DNA of 64,000 bases. Source: Stenopsyche tienmushanensis (Eukaryota > Arthropoda > Insecta > Trichoptera > Stenopsychidae). The translations under genes and the position numbers were made by a program. Positions 13,301-22,639 of this stretch are shown piece after piece; position 1 is the stretch's first letter, and every line of letters begins with the position of its first letter. Under the pieces are notes generated by a model, which worked only from the letters and a program-made list of their open reading frames with translations, made no database searches and was not told the DNA's origin. The stretch is from positions 458,756-522,755 of the forward strand of contig WACJ01000260.1 in NCBI GenBank assembly GCA_008973525.1, read 5' to 3'.

Positions 13301-16300
13301 TCAGGGAAAACAACAAGCCATGCCCAATCAGGGCGTTTGGGATATGCGCGGCAAGCAATTTTTCACCGGAGTGGAAATACGAGTTTGGGCCATAGCGTGT
13401 TTTGCCCCCCAACGGACCGTGAGGGAGGACGCTCTCAAGTGAGTGTTGCACGAATACGCATAAACGATCATATTCTTGACATTTTATAATCGTATTGTTA
13501 TTTTCAGAAACTTCACTCAACAATTGCAAAAAATTTCAACCGATGCGGGTATGCCTATTATCGGCCAACCGTGCTTTTGCAAATATGCGACGGGTCCGGA
13601 TCAAGTCGAACCAATGTTTAAATATTTAAAATCGACGTTTCTCTCGTTGCAATTAGTCGTTGTGGTTTTACCGGGGAAAACGCCAGTTTACGGTAATATT
13701 TTTTTTAAAAGCTTATTGTTAATATGTGTATTGATTATTAACAAGCTTAATGATTTTCATTTTTAGCTGAAGTTAAACGCGTCGGAGATACGGTCCTCGG
13801 AATGGCAACTCAATGTGTTCAAGCAAAAAATGTAAATAAAACGTCACCTCAGACCCTCAGTAATCTTTGCTTGAAGATAAACGTGAAACTAGGAGGGATA
13901 AATTCGATTTTAGTCCCGTCGTTAAGACCCAAAGTTTTTAATGAGCCTGTTATATTTTTGGGCGCGGATGTTACACATCCACCAGCTGGTGATAATAAAA
14001 AACCTTCAATTGCAGCTGTTGTCGGTTCTATGGATGCTCATCCTTCTAGATACGCAGCTACTGTTAGAGTTCAGCAGCATAGGTAATTTGAATGGAGCAT
14101 TTTTATTTTTATGATTTAAAAAAAGCAATTATATAAGAAAAGTATAAACTAAATACATACATAAGTTTTATTATAAACCAATTACATTGTGGCATTGAGC
14201 ATTTTATGTATGTTGAGTATTCCCGTTGTTTCACATTTATAAATACCAGAATAATGTATGTCTTGAGTTTATTTTTTTCTTACCATTTTATTTTGATTTA
14301 ACACCATATGATGTGGTTTTTGTAATAAAATCATGTGTATGCATACATACTTGAAAGCACAGACTGTCATATTGTTTCTAAAATTAATAATATACAATTT
14401 TCTCGATATTCATTTTATTTGCTGATTATTAAGCTGTCTCATTAAATAACTGTCGTTTGTGGCAAGTATGTATGCGATTTTAATAAAAAGTATGTATAGA
14501 AAGAAGGTCAGAATAACAGCACGGTATGTCCATAAAACAAATTCAATGAAGCTCCTCTAAATAGTTATGTTCATTTTGAAATCCATTTCCAGAATAATAT
14601 GTATTATACTGAGAGCTGGCAGCATAAATTGAGGGTCATCTAGCATATGTGAATAATTTAATAGTCGTATTCTGACGTGTTTCTGTTTATGAAAGTCTGG
14701 CGACTGAATGCCGTTGGGCTTGGTTTGCCAGACTATGTTAAAATAGTGCCAGACTGGTTCAAACTTGCTGAAGCCAATCAGGAAAGTTGGAATAAATTAT
14801 TTTTTATTACCTTATAATAAATAGTTTGCGATTATGAACATTGTTACCGATTCGAGGTTGACGGAGATAAACTTGTAAAAATTCGACAAGACACATTATC
14901 TTGTGAAAATCACAATGAAACTGACACGAAGATCGTTCAACATCTTGCAGTAAATGCTAATGTTAGCTCACTGTCTGAGGCCATGGGGGTTGCAAAATTA
15001 AATTCTCAAGATCCATACTGTATTTGGGGGTGGAGATTGATGGGCCAAGGCACTGCAAATTGAAAAGGCCAGGCTCAACATAGAGTCCAGAGAAGGAGCA
15101 CAATCAAGGTGGCTACTGCATATTGCGCAGTGTCGGAAGACGCCATCCTGGCACTGACTGTGATACCGCCAATCGACCTGCTCGCCTACAAGAGACGGGC
15201 AATATAGAGGCGAAATAAGAATAACGCTAAACTAAGCATCATGGTGGCGTAGCAATCCCGGTGAGACAACTCCGCTAAAGGTCGGTGGGTGCATGAGCTA
15301 ATACCAAACCTGGATAGCCAGAAAGCACAGTCAACTGCACAAAATAGGCAAAGAGACCAACCCGGAGTGCCACCACTGAAGAACAGAATAAGACGATGCT
15401 GCACACACGACATTTGTCTTCCCAGCATGAAGCACCGAAAGGGATATCCTACATGAGGAGCTGTGAGTCAGGTCAATCTCTCCTGGCAGCACTGTACCTT
15501 CAATATTAATTGAATGCGTGGTGCAAATACACGGCATGTGCTATGGAGCAGGAAGATGCTGAATGTACAATACGACGAACAATAGAAGCATCTTCCTAAC
15601 CGATACACAGGCGACATCCAGGATAACCATGGACATGCAGGAGGACCCGGAAGGGAAGCATCACTACCACCCTGTGCAATACTTAGCTAATAGCCGGGTG
15701 GCAGTCGAAGAGGAGGGGGGTTTAAGTGGGTAAAAATCCAACACTACCACCGGAATGGTGGTCTTTTGAAGTTTTTCCAGTAAATGAAGTAAATGCTGAT
15801 GAAGTTCAGTTTGGCAAGGTCGAGACTCTTAGGTTTTAGGTCGGTTTCGGTGTTTGAAAATATTTGAAATTTTGCTTTATCAACTTCGATGATATTTTTA
15901 ACAACATATAGCTATCAGACAAACTTTTCCAATGTCGAAAACAATTCAGTTTGTTTATCTGTTGCCTATCAGCGCATGGAATTCAATAGCTGCTGATAAA
16001 GAACCTCCTGGATGCTGGTGCAATTTCCTGACTTCAATGTATCACATATTATTGCCAACGCCATTTCAATCCATATATTTGAGCAGCTACCTGCGTGTTC
16101 TATGTTGCCCAAATGCATTATCAATATATCTGTATCGGAACATTTTACGAGGATATTAGCTTCAGTATCATTTTGGCATGCGTGGTGAACGATCTTTGTG
16201 TCAGATTCCTCAACATATTGTGTTTTGTCGAGTTTTTACAAATATCTCCGTCAACCTAGAATTGGTTACAATATTCATAAACATTAACTATTTATTATAA

Positions 16301-19300
16301 GGTATTAAAAAAAATCTCATAATGTCCTGATTGGCTTCAGCAAGTTTAAACCCATACTGATACTATCTTAACAAGCTGGTAATAGTCTGGTAACCCAAAC
16401 CCAATGGCACTCAATCGTCAGACTGTCATAATGATGATCCAGAAACACACCAGAACACAACTATTAAATTATTTACATATGCTAGAAGACCCTCAATTTA
16501 TGCCGTCAGCTCTGTCTTTATGTTTATGCTTGATTTTCTATTGTTTGATGGTTATTTTGTAACAATACCTGATGTATTTTGTATATGAGGAACTGTGTAT
16601 ATCTTGTATATAATTTAAAATTGTGAACTGATTTTGTTGTAAGCTTTGCTGAATTTTCACTTGATTTCATATTTGAATTTGTAAAAGTTTGATTTATAGA
16701 CTCATTCCACTGTTATTCTAACCATCTATCTAATATGGTACCGATTCAAATGAATAAATCTGATTATCGATTGTGGGAAAATATATAATAGGATTGCAGA
16801 GATTTTTTAATACTCGATATTTTTTAAATCGCTATTCAACCGTCGTAATTGTTTTGGAAATATTTCATCGATACTCTGACTTAAAGTATTAAAAATTCAT
16901 GCAATCTCAGACGATTGAGACTGCGCCATGTGTAATAAAAAAGCAGTAGTTATAAATCAGCAGTTACATAGGTCATATAACCATACACAACATATGGTGA
17001 ACACTGACGTTTAAATTGTGACGTTAATACAATGGCTTTGAAACGTTTTGGAAAACTCATTTTTTTTTTTTTTAATGTTCATTCTAAAATATCACATGTT
17101 GAATATCACCCGTTATGAATTTGAGATTTTTTTTTATTATTAGAATCGCAGTCGGGCTTTTAAATTCTTGGGATAAAAGCGTGCGTCATCGCGCTTTGCA
17201 CTCGATATTTCAACATGGAATGTTTCCGTTATATTCACAGGATGAGTCGTATAATTTTACTGCACTAGTCTAATTTTTGTTTTTATCTCCATAGATTTAC
17301 ATTAAATTTCGCCAGCATTTGTATGATGTATTATATATTACAGGATATTTGTTTTTTTTTGTAAACATTTGTCCTGTGCATTTAACAAAAACATTTCTTG
17401 TACTGTGTTCCTATCCAGGGGCCAACCGTTACTGCAGAACTTCACTCCTTCCGATCCTGAAACATCATTCTTGCCTCCCCGAGAGTCATCACTTTTCTGG
17501 CATAGGCATGTGCAAACTTTCTAATCAATCTCTTCCCGCCCAGAATATCCAACCTTTATTTCTTTATATTTTATGATCGCTCCTTAAAAAAAAAAAATTA
17601 TATTTTGAATCTATTTGGAAAGACCCCGTTTTGTATTTGTTTTTATCGTTAGTTTATCCTCGTTCTTTACGTTTGAATGACGACAATTATTTATCGATTC
17701 CTGTTCAATTTTTTTGATTGCATTTAAACACTTAAAATTTATTTTTCGGTGGCCTCTAATTTTATGGAAAAAAAGGAACCTACGAATTAATATGTCCTGA
17801 AATAAAATAGTCTCTTTAATGGGAAAGATGTGATTTTAATTATGAATTATAAGATCTTATCGCATGCTATGTCAATATAGGTTTTATTTATTAAATATTT
17901 TTCTTTGAAATAATTTTGCAACAGTTGCCGTTCTCGGCATTCTGTGATTCTATTCAGTTGCATGCAATTAAAACCGAGTGGTTATGCAACCGCTGATTTT
18001 ATTTTATTCCCGGTAAATCAATATCGGCCATATTCAAACCCGATGCCTTTCATGCGAAATAAATACAATTTCATTATTCATTTTGTCGTAGTGTGTTGTT
18101 TTCAATGTTTCCGTACGAATGATATATCAATGGACATATTTTATCACAATGTGTGTCGTTATCGTCACGAAGATCGTCTATAAATATTTTACATTTTAAA
18201 CACGACTTACATACACGGCTTCATATTAATTGAATTCGACATGCATACATTTTAAAATACAGGATTTCGTCACTTTTAAACACGGTCAATACGATTCAAT
18301 TTTTAATTAAGGACTAATCCACTTCTTTAAATTCAGTAGTTCCTTTTTTTAGATCATAGAAAGATGGCAAACATAAAAGAAATTCAGAAAGTATAGTATA
18401 TCATTGATTTACACTATTAAATAGTCCATTATCTAGTTCAATATTAACATCATTCATCTACCTTAAGTAAGTCATTTGATTTGCATGAATAAAAATGTTT
18501 CAATTATGAGGCATAGTATTTTTTTTTTTTTTAATAAAATTGCAATGAAATAAATGAGGTCGTCCCTCGAAATCGATTTACACGACGTACATTGAAAGAC
18601 CTTGCTTGTTTCATTGCCGTTTTAGATGCATTTTAATCAAATATATACAGTCAGATATTGTTTTAATCGTAAATTATTATAATAACCGACAAACCAGTAA
18701 AGTAGATTTTAATTACGAGATAAAATTTCCCATGTTTGAGGCATGTAAGGATCGTCGTACTCCATGGATATAATCATTTTAATCTAGTGTTTATCACAAA
18801 AGAAAATTGCTCCGTTACAATCTGACTGATACGCTTTTAGTGCGATGTTTAAATAAGAAATTTTCATTCACGTTTTATCTTTTTGCAGACAAGAGATTAT
18901 ACAAGAAATGAGTAGCATGGTTCGGGAGTTATTACTGATGTTCTACAAAAGCACCGGCGGCTTCAAGCCGCATCGCATTATCATGTATCGAGACGGCGTA
19001 TCCGAAGGGCAATTCATTCACGTATTGCAACACGAGCTGACGGCCGTGCGAGAAGCCTGCATCAAATTGGAAGCAGACTACAAACCCGGAATAACATTCA
19101 TCGTCGTGCAAAAACGTCATCACACGCGATTATTTTGCGCCGATAAAAAGGAGCAATCCGGAAAATCGGGAAATATCCCCGCCGGTACCACTGTCGACGT
19201 CGGTATTACGCATCCGACGGAATTCGATTTCTATTTATGCAGCCATCAAGGCATCCAGGTAACGACAGCGTTCATTGCGTTATTAATTTCATTATAAATA

Positions 19301-19641
19301 GCGAATTTGATTTGATTATTTTGTTTTAATAGGGTACGAGTCGGCCGTCTCATTACCACGTGCTCTGGGACGATAACCATTTCGATTCCGACGAGCTTCA
19401 GTGCTTGACGTATCAATTGTGCCACACGTACGTCCGTTGCACTCGATCGGTGAGCATTCCGGCGCCGGCTTATTACGCTCATCTGGTGGCTTTCCGGGCG
19501 CGCTATCATCTCGTCGAGAAAGAGCACGATTCCGGCGAAGGGAGTCATCAGTCCGGTTGCTCCGAGGATAGGACGCCCGGCGCGATGGCGCGCGCTATCA
19601 CCGTGCACGCCGATACCAAAAAAGTTATGTACTTTGCCTAA
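1043..19641 (+). CDS. AGO1: Argonaute-1, complete 12-exon gene
   Basis: Argonaute-1 loads microRNAs and represses target mRNAs in the cytoplasmic RISC. Coding exons are 1043-1061, 5487-5561, 9990-10270, 10351-10551, 11844-12310, 12394-12639, 12723-12891, 13305-13438, 13508-13692, 13767-14082, 18889-19258 and 19333-19641. They join in phase to 2772 nt (923 aa plus stop), matching insect AGO1, which is longer than vertebrate AGO2 because of its N-terminal tail. Order: low-complexity Gly/Ser/Pro tail (1-80), N domain (from [14 protein letters not shown], about 81), PAZ (about 290-430), MID (about 490-640), PIWI (about 640-885), C-terminus MYFA. The slicer tetrad is D660 (GADVTHPP), E700 (RQEII), D733 (YRDGVSEG) and H871 (YYAHLVAF), so catalysis looks intact. 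No stops or frameshifts interrupt any exon. Introns 1, 2 and 10 are long and full of transposons. Alternative 5' exons cannot be excluded. Confidence 0.96.
2367..3286. mobile_element. inner TTAA-flanked element nested in 2252-4246
   Basis: Flanked by TTAA at 2363-2366 and 3287-3290. The ends are inverted repeats of about 33 bp starting CGGGGGGCAAA on the left and CGTGGGGGGCAAAA on the right (read inward), with a small indel. The inside includes a dispersed repeat (2405-2745) and no coding frame I recognise. Confidence 0.65.
2405..2745 (+). repeat. dispersed LINE-like repeat, copy 1
   Basis: This segment recurs in the opposite orientation at 55385-55800 and partly at 32115-32230 and 38150-38215. 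Shared blocks include GGACTGGACTCT, AGAAAGCCCTTTCC, a run ending in GGAGACCC and GTAATGTTACCTTCAATATT. Such shared 3'-type blocks are usual for insect LINE or SINE families. I cannot assign the family. Confidence 0.55.
4679..4706 (+). repeat. tRNA-like A-box scrap (SINE?)
   Basis: GTCGCCTAGTGGTTGGCACG resembles the D-arm/A-box of tRNA-derived SINEs. No B-box follows, so this is at most a fragment. Confidence 0.2.
4847..5116. mobile_element. hAT-type MITE in AGO1 intron 1
   Basis: A 270-bp element bounded by perfect 8-bp target duplications TTATAAAT (4839-4846 and 5117-5124). Terminal inverted repeats are TGAGGGTGAGCAACTT on the left and CAAGGGTGAGCAACTT on the right (read inward), differing only at the outermost two bases. 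An 8-bp duplication plus a CA(A/G)GG start is the hAT pattern. It is too short to encode a transposase. Confidence 0.85.
5487..5561 (+). CDS. AGO1: AGO1 coding exon 2
   Basis: Acceptor TTTTTAG, donor GTAATT. It reads [18 protein letters not shown]... in the frame carried from exon 1, giving a Ser/Pro-rich tail before the N domain. Phase continuity on both sides supports it despite its small size. Confidence 0.8.
6220..6345. repeat. paired (AT)n microsatellites around a small hairpin
   Basis: Two AT dinucleotide runs (about 6223-6246 and 6321-6343) flank a segment containing the inverted repeat AGGTTCACA...TGTGAACCT at about 6284-6311. AT runs are self-complementary, so the whole stretch could fold into one long stem. 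Confidence 0.55.
7100..7440 (-). pseudogene. LINE reverse-transcriptase fragment
   Basis: A minus-strand reading includes [20 protein letters not shown], matching the fingers/palm motif (R-x-G-D-x-x-S/A-x-L-L-F-N) of non-LTR reverse transcriptases. It continues to [16 protein letters not shown] and [11 protein letters not shown]. The same C-terminal half occurs at 10931-11239, there with a catalytic FADD box. The YADD-type box is lost here. RTE or a related clade is likely. Confidence 0.75.
7451..8380 (-). pseudogene. piggyBac transposase remnant, copy 1
   Basis: The minus-strand reading RLDGSP...CSDC...[12 protein letters not shown] (7480-7746) matches the Cys-rich C-terminus of piggyBac transposases. 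Upstream, out of frame, lie pieces equivalent to the tract that is clearer in copy 3. About 90% identical by eye to 20484-21340. Frameshifts and deletions make it dead. Confidence 0.75.
9205..9506. mobile_element. TTAA-flanked MITE in AGO1 intron 2
   Basis: Bounded by TTAA (9201-9204 and 9507-9510). Inverted ends are CTCTTACGCGACGGG and CTCTTTCGCGACGGG (14 of 15 matching). The 302-bp inside has no ORF. A scrap with the same TTTCGCGACGGGAGACT end lies at 51009-51030 in an ADRM1 intron. Confidence 0.8.
9990..10270 (+). CDS. AGO1: AGO1 coding exon 3 (Gly/Ser tail and start of N domain)
   Basis: Acceptor GGCAG, donor AAG/GTTTGA. Encodes residues 32-125: a Gly/Ser/Val low-complexity stretch, then [20 protein letters not shown] and [15 protein letters not shown], hallmarks of the Argonaute N domain. 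An in-frame ATG at 9977 lies before the acceptor and could serve an alternative transcript, but phase favours splicing from exon 2. Confidence 0.93.
10351..10551 (+). CDS. AGO1: AGO1 coding exon 4
   Basis: Sixty-seven codons (residues 126-192) of the N domain, including [17 protein letters not shown] and [14 protein letters not shown]. Acceptor TTTTATAG, donor CAG/GTAATT. Separated from exon 3 by only 80 bases. Confidence 0.95.
10770..11330 (-). pseudogene. LINE reverse-transcriptase fragment with FADD box
   Basis: The minus-strand reading at 10931-11239 contains [15 protein letters not shown], the catalytic (Y/F)ADD motif of non-LTR reverse transcriptases, then [13 protein letters not shown] and [14 protein letters not shown], typical of the palm and thumb. 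The flanks continue in broken frames. Same family as 7100-7440. Confidence 0.8.
11618..11793. mobile_element. Tigger/pogo MITE in AGO1 intron 4
   Basis: Starts CAGTAGAATCCCGATTATCC after TA (11616-11617) and ends with the near-complement TAATCGAGGTTCTACTG, followed by TG where a TA is expected. The ends match the Tigger element at 57387-58638. At about 176 bp it cannot encode a transposase. Confidence 0.8.
11844..12310 (+). CDS. AGO1: AGO1 coding exon 5
   Basis: The largest exon: residues 193-347 plus two bases. It carries the linker and the start of [73 protein letters not shown]. Acceptor TTTTTTAG, donor GTAAAT. Confidence 0.96.
12394..12639 (+). CDS. AGO1: AGO1 coding exon 6 (PAZ)
   Basis: Residues 348-429. 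[31 protein letters not shown] and [15 protein letters not shown] are PAZ core motifs that hold the 3' end of the guide RNA. The end of the exon, ATARSAPDR, is split over the donor. Confidence 0.96.
12723..12891 (+). CDS. AGO1: AGO1 coding exon 7
   Basis: Residues 430-486, the linker after [33 protein letters not shown] and [14 protein letters not shown]. The donor CAA/GTAAAA is weak but preserves frame; reading through would add a few residues and then a stop at 12915. Confidence 0.9.
12892..13304 (+). other. AGO1 intron 7
   Basis: A 413-base intron with a tRNA-like SINE head (13038-13105) and otherwise AT-rich sequence. Confidence 0.75.
13038..13105 (+). repeat. tRNA-like SINE head
   Basis: CCTGTAGGTAGTCCTTTGAT starts a tRNA-sized stretch with a B-box-like GGGTTCAAATCTAC and a closing CTACAGG that could pair with CCTGTAG. 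The T-stem is incomplete, so it is a degenerate tRNA-derived sequence and not a working tRNA. Confidence 0.4.
13305..13438 (+). CDS. AGO1: AGO1 coding exon 8 (start of MID)
   Basis: Acceptor TTCTCAG, donor AA/GTGAGT. Residues 487-530: [37 protein letters not shown]. These are highly conserved linker-2/MID motifs, read in a different frame from the ATG-initiated ORF that overlaps it. Confidence 0.95.
13508..13692 (+). CDS. AGO1: AGO1 coding exon 9 (MID)
   Basis: Residues 531-592: [20 protein letters not shown] and [13 protein letters not shown], part of the MID pocket that binds the guide 5' phosphate. Where I recall an FPGLQL-like motif in insects, this sequence reads FLSLQL, a small substitution. 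Confidence 0.95.
13767..14082 (+). CDS. AGO1: AGO1 coding exon 10 (PIWI start)
   Basis: Residues 593-697: [31 protein letters not shown], then [14 protein letters not shown] with the first catalytic aspartate D660 and [20 protein letters not shown]. Donor GTAATT. Confidence 0.96.
14612..16513. mobile_element. foldback element with about 340-bp inverted ends
   Basis: The left arm (about 14612-14950) and right arm (about 16180-16513) are inverted copies, about 80% alike by eye. Shared blocks include GCATAAATTGAGGGTC, CTAGCATATGT, AATAATTTAATAGT, AACTTGCTGAAGCCAATCAG, ACCTTATAATAAATAGTT and GGTTGACGGAGATA. The inside holds LINE sequence. Long inverted ends are found in foldback elements and long-TIR MITEs. 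I could not define a target duplication. Confidence 0.8.
15040..15750 (+). pseudogene. R1-like LINE 3' ORF fragment
   Basis: The forward reading [20 protein letters not shown] followed by DLLAYKRR matches the post-reverse-transcriptase motif of R1/LOA-type LINEs. Next come [14 protein letters not shown] and Cys/His-containing segments in broken frames. No frame is long, so it is a pseudogene. It lies between the arms of the foldback element. Confidence 0.65.
18889..19258 (+). CDS. AGO1: AGO1 coding exon 11 (PIWI)
   Basis: Acceptor TTTTGCAG, donor CAG/GTAACG. Residues 698-821 begin RQEIIQEM, giving the catalytic glutamate E700, then [10 protein letters not shown] (D733), [25 protein letters not shown] and [17 protein letters not shown]. 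Confidence 0.97.
19333..19641 (+). CDS. AGO1: AGO1 coding exon 12 (PIWI C-terminus)
   Basis: Residues 822-923: [51 protein letters not shown] with the catalytic histidine H871, ending VMYFA and TAA. GC content is higher than in the surrounding intron. Confidence 0.97.
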   Translation, partial: GTSRPSHYHVLWDDNHFDSDELQCLTYQLCHTYVRCTRSVSIPAPAYYAHLVAFRARYHLVEKEHDSGEGSHQSGCSEDRTPGAMARAITVHADTKKVMYFA

Positions 19642-20483
19642 TTTTGTTCCCATCAAAAATGTGTGAAGTTTGCACAAATCGTGTATTGAAGTCATGAAAC
19701 TGATGTTTGGACACAGCTGTTGTTATATTTTTATATTAGCGTTAATATTAACAGCTCAATACTATTGATGAAATGTGTAGCGATAAAAAATCTCATAGTT
19801 ATATTTACCTTTTGTGGTTTTTATAAATTGTCAAAACAACGGAGTAATCGATGGCTCTTGCACAAGTTCGAGTCGTCGCCCAGGTGAATCAAACGGCATA
19901 GGAAATAAATTAAATAATTGACATAAAATAGCTTTCGTTTGTATTTTGTATTGGAATACGAATATTGAATCATCCCTTATTTATGCCATCCTTGCAATCA
20001 CCAAATATTTTATTATTTAGATTATTTTACAATACATATTTAGATATATGTACGTATATATGCCGGAATTAACTTTAAGCTCTTTACTTTTTTTCTCTTC
20101 AATTGTATATTTTATTAAGCATATATATTAGTTCAAAAATCTTTGTTCAATCATTTTCCTGTACGTTTAAGCTGCGAATTATTACATTTTTCAAGTTTCT
20201 CATAGCTAAAATATATTTTCATGTTCTTGTATCTCTATCGAACGTAATACAGTCATCGGGAAATTGTTTGAAATATAAACGGCAATCGTGTGAGCTTTTA
20301 TCATACATTACGCATCATAAGCAAAAACCATAATTTACATATAAGAGACAAAGGATAAATTTATTTTCTGATTTAGTGATTTTGACTAGAATGTTGTGAT
20401 ATAATAATATGTTTGTATCTTTTTGTTCTTTTGGTACATTCAATTGCAACATAAATGTAAGGAGGACCGGAAAGAAATCAAAA
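19642..20483 (+). other. AGO1 3' UTR region
   Basis: Follows the AGO1 stop codon. The first AATAAA is at 19904-19909, a candidate poly(A) signal. Insect AGO1 transcripts can have much longer 3' UTRs, so the true end is unknown. Confidence 0.45.
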
Positions 20484-21340
20484 AATATATATATAGCGTT
20501 CGCTTTCATCCTTTTTCAGTTTCACAGTCTAAACACACAATACAGTCTATATAATTGCTATAAATAAAAAGAGGACTTCCATCTAACCGTCGATGGTGAT
20601 CAGTTGACGACCATCGTCCCAATTTGGACTTCGTAAAATCGCGAGTTACCAATAAGTTGCATCGACAATTGTCGGCGAAATTTTTTACGATTTATTGGCT
20701 TTCTATTTTCTTTGATTTCGTATTCCTTGTATAAAATATAAGAGTTTACCATCGATGTTTCAAAAGCATAAAAAAATAACTTCTTCCACCACTTCAGTCA
20801 TTCGCATGTAACAATATGATGTTGCGTATTAATCTGCCGTGTCCAACCCGCCCATATTTTTAATGTAATCTGAAATGACTACTGGCTTGTTTATTAGCTC
20901 ATCTTGATTGGATTGGTATGGGATAGTCCTTGCTCTTCTTCTCATTGATTAAGAAGTTGACGTACGCTTTGTACCGAGCATTGTGATTATTATTTTGTTA
21001 CGCCAAGCTAATACTAAAGTATCTTGTTTTCTGTATGCTATCTTTCGTCCCGCGGCTAATCTTGGTTTTTTTTTATATGATTAGGGAGACCATTTCTGTA
21101 TGTCATTATCGTGTCAGTGAGAAAACATTTCCTTTTCAAGAGTTCTCCAGCAAGGATTGGATTGGTGTAAAATATATCCGTAAATATATGATAGCCTTTT
21201 ATATCCGAGTTCGCCGTTGTAGATTATTAAAAAGGTGTAGAACGAAAAACGCATAAAACGTAAAAATATACGTACTATCCAAATAATATTGAATTACTGG
21301 ACACAAATAATTTTCAAGATGTTCATTGTGCCACTACTCG
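20484..21340 (-). pseudogene. piggyBac transposase remnant, copy 2
   Basis: Closely follows the sequence of copy 1, with the same tract from the Cys-rich C-terminus toward the N-terminus. An extra segment at about 20630-20700 is missing from copy 1. All frames are broken. Confidence 0.75.
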
Positions 21341-22046
21341 ACGCAGATTCAATTCCTCTGAACCAATTATTTTCCATATTCCAGATGACAAATAAAAATT
21401 GATTTCTTTCGGGGTCCTCCTAATATTCGTGAAATTCCATTTCGAATTTAATTGTTTAGCTCGTAAAATAAATAGTAATTTTTAAAACGCTTTAAATAAA
21501 TATGTGTTGTAAGTATCATCAAAACTTGTAACGGATTGCAATAGACAATATTTCAAAATCGTGCAATAAAGAGTTCAAAAATATAAATATATTTATTATG
21601 TAGAGAATAATGGATTCTGCTCTCGGATCTTAGTTAAATTATGTACAATTACCGCACTGTCGGATATGAAATATATATATTATTCAACAACATTCTTAAT
21701 ACAAAATTGATTGTATTGCGGGTTCAATTGAAATGCTTCGGCGGGGAATGTATTTAATTTATTGCGCCGTCACTCCGTAGACAAAAGAGCACATCATATA
21801 TTTGGCATTGATGTATTTGATCGCGGGATCGAAAATATATGACAAACAGTATTTTTTTATGTTGATGAATCCCGTATTTTGCTATGAAATTCTGGATAAA
21901 ATTGGATCTTCATTTCTATGGATTTTAATAATGGTCTTTATTTTTATTAGTTAGTGTGTAGAAAAATGTGTATAGAATTGTACAAATTTCACTCGATTTT
22001 AAGTCTACTTAATGTCCGAACTATCGGTAGTGCCGTATTAATTTAC
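21341..22046. other. no supported feature
   Basis: AT-rich sequence between two piggyBac remnants. Nothing recognised. Confidence 0.4.
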
Positions 22047-22052
22047 TATTAA

Positions 22053-22567
22053 CCCTCTGTGCTCGAAAGATTTTTCCATAAAAGTTCTCATCAACTCCAA
22101 GCCTGCAATCTTCAGAATGAAGCGCTGGTTTCCTTTCGTAAGTGTTGCAAAAATATAGCGTTCGCTTTCGTCCGTTTTCAGTTTCACGGTCTGAACACAC
22201 CATACAGTCTACAATTCCTCCCGGAATCTGAAATGATTACTGGCTTGTTTATTAGCTCATCTTGATTGGATTGGTATGGGATATTCCTTGCTCTTCTCAT
22301 TGATTGAGAAATTGACGTAAGCTTTGTACTGAGCGTTGTGATTATTATTTTGTTACGCCAAGCTAATACTAAAGTATCTTGTTTTCTGTATGCTATCTTT
22401 TGTCCCGTGGCCAATCTTGGTTTTTTTAAATGATTAGGGAAACCCTTTCTGTATGTCATTATCGTGTCAGTGAGAAAACATTTCCTTTTCAAGAGTTCTC
22501 CAGCAAGGATTGCATTGGTGTAAAACATAGTGGCAATAGGAGTTGGTGGGAAAAAATCTTCGGCCAC
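22053..22567 (-). pseudogene. piggyBac transposase remnant, copy 3, with one terminus
   Basis: Begins CCCTCTGTGCTCGAAAGA straight after TTAA (22049-22052), a piggyBac-type terminus. The minus reading has [20 protein letters not shown] and RKGFPNHLKK, which match the central region of piggyBac transposases. Then a Cys-rich tail ([20 protein letters not shown]). Internally deleted and truncated at the far end. Confidence 0.75.
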
Positions 22568-22639
22568 AGTGCAAAATTATGGATTGTTTTGCAACTTTAT
22601 TGCGCGTTTATAGCACTACCAATAATTCATCGATAAATA

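Larger units (their letters stand above)
14083..18888 (+). other. AGO1 intron 10
   Basis: A 4.8-kb intron inside the PIWI domain coding region. It contains the foldback element (14612-16513) with an R1-like LINE inside it. 16514-18888 is AT-rich with scattered T-runs and nothing recognisable. Confidence 0.75.
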
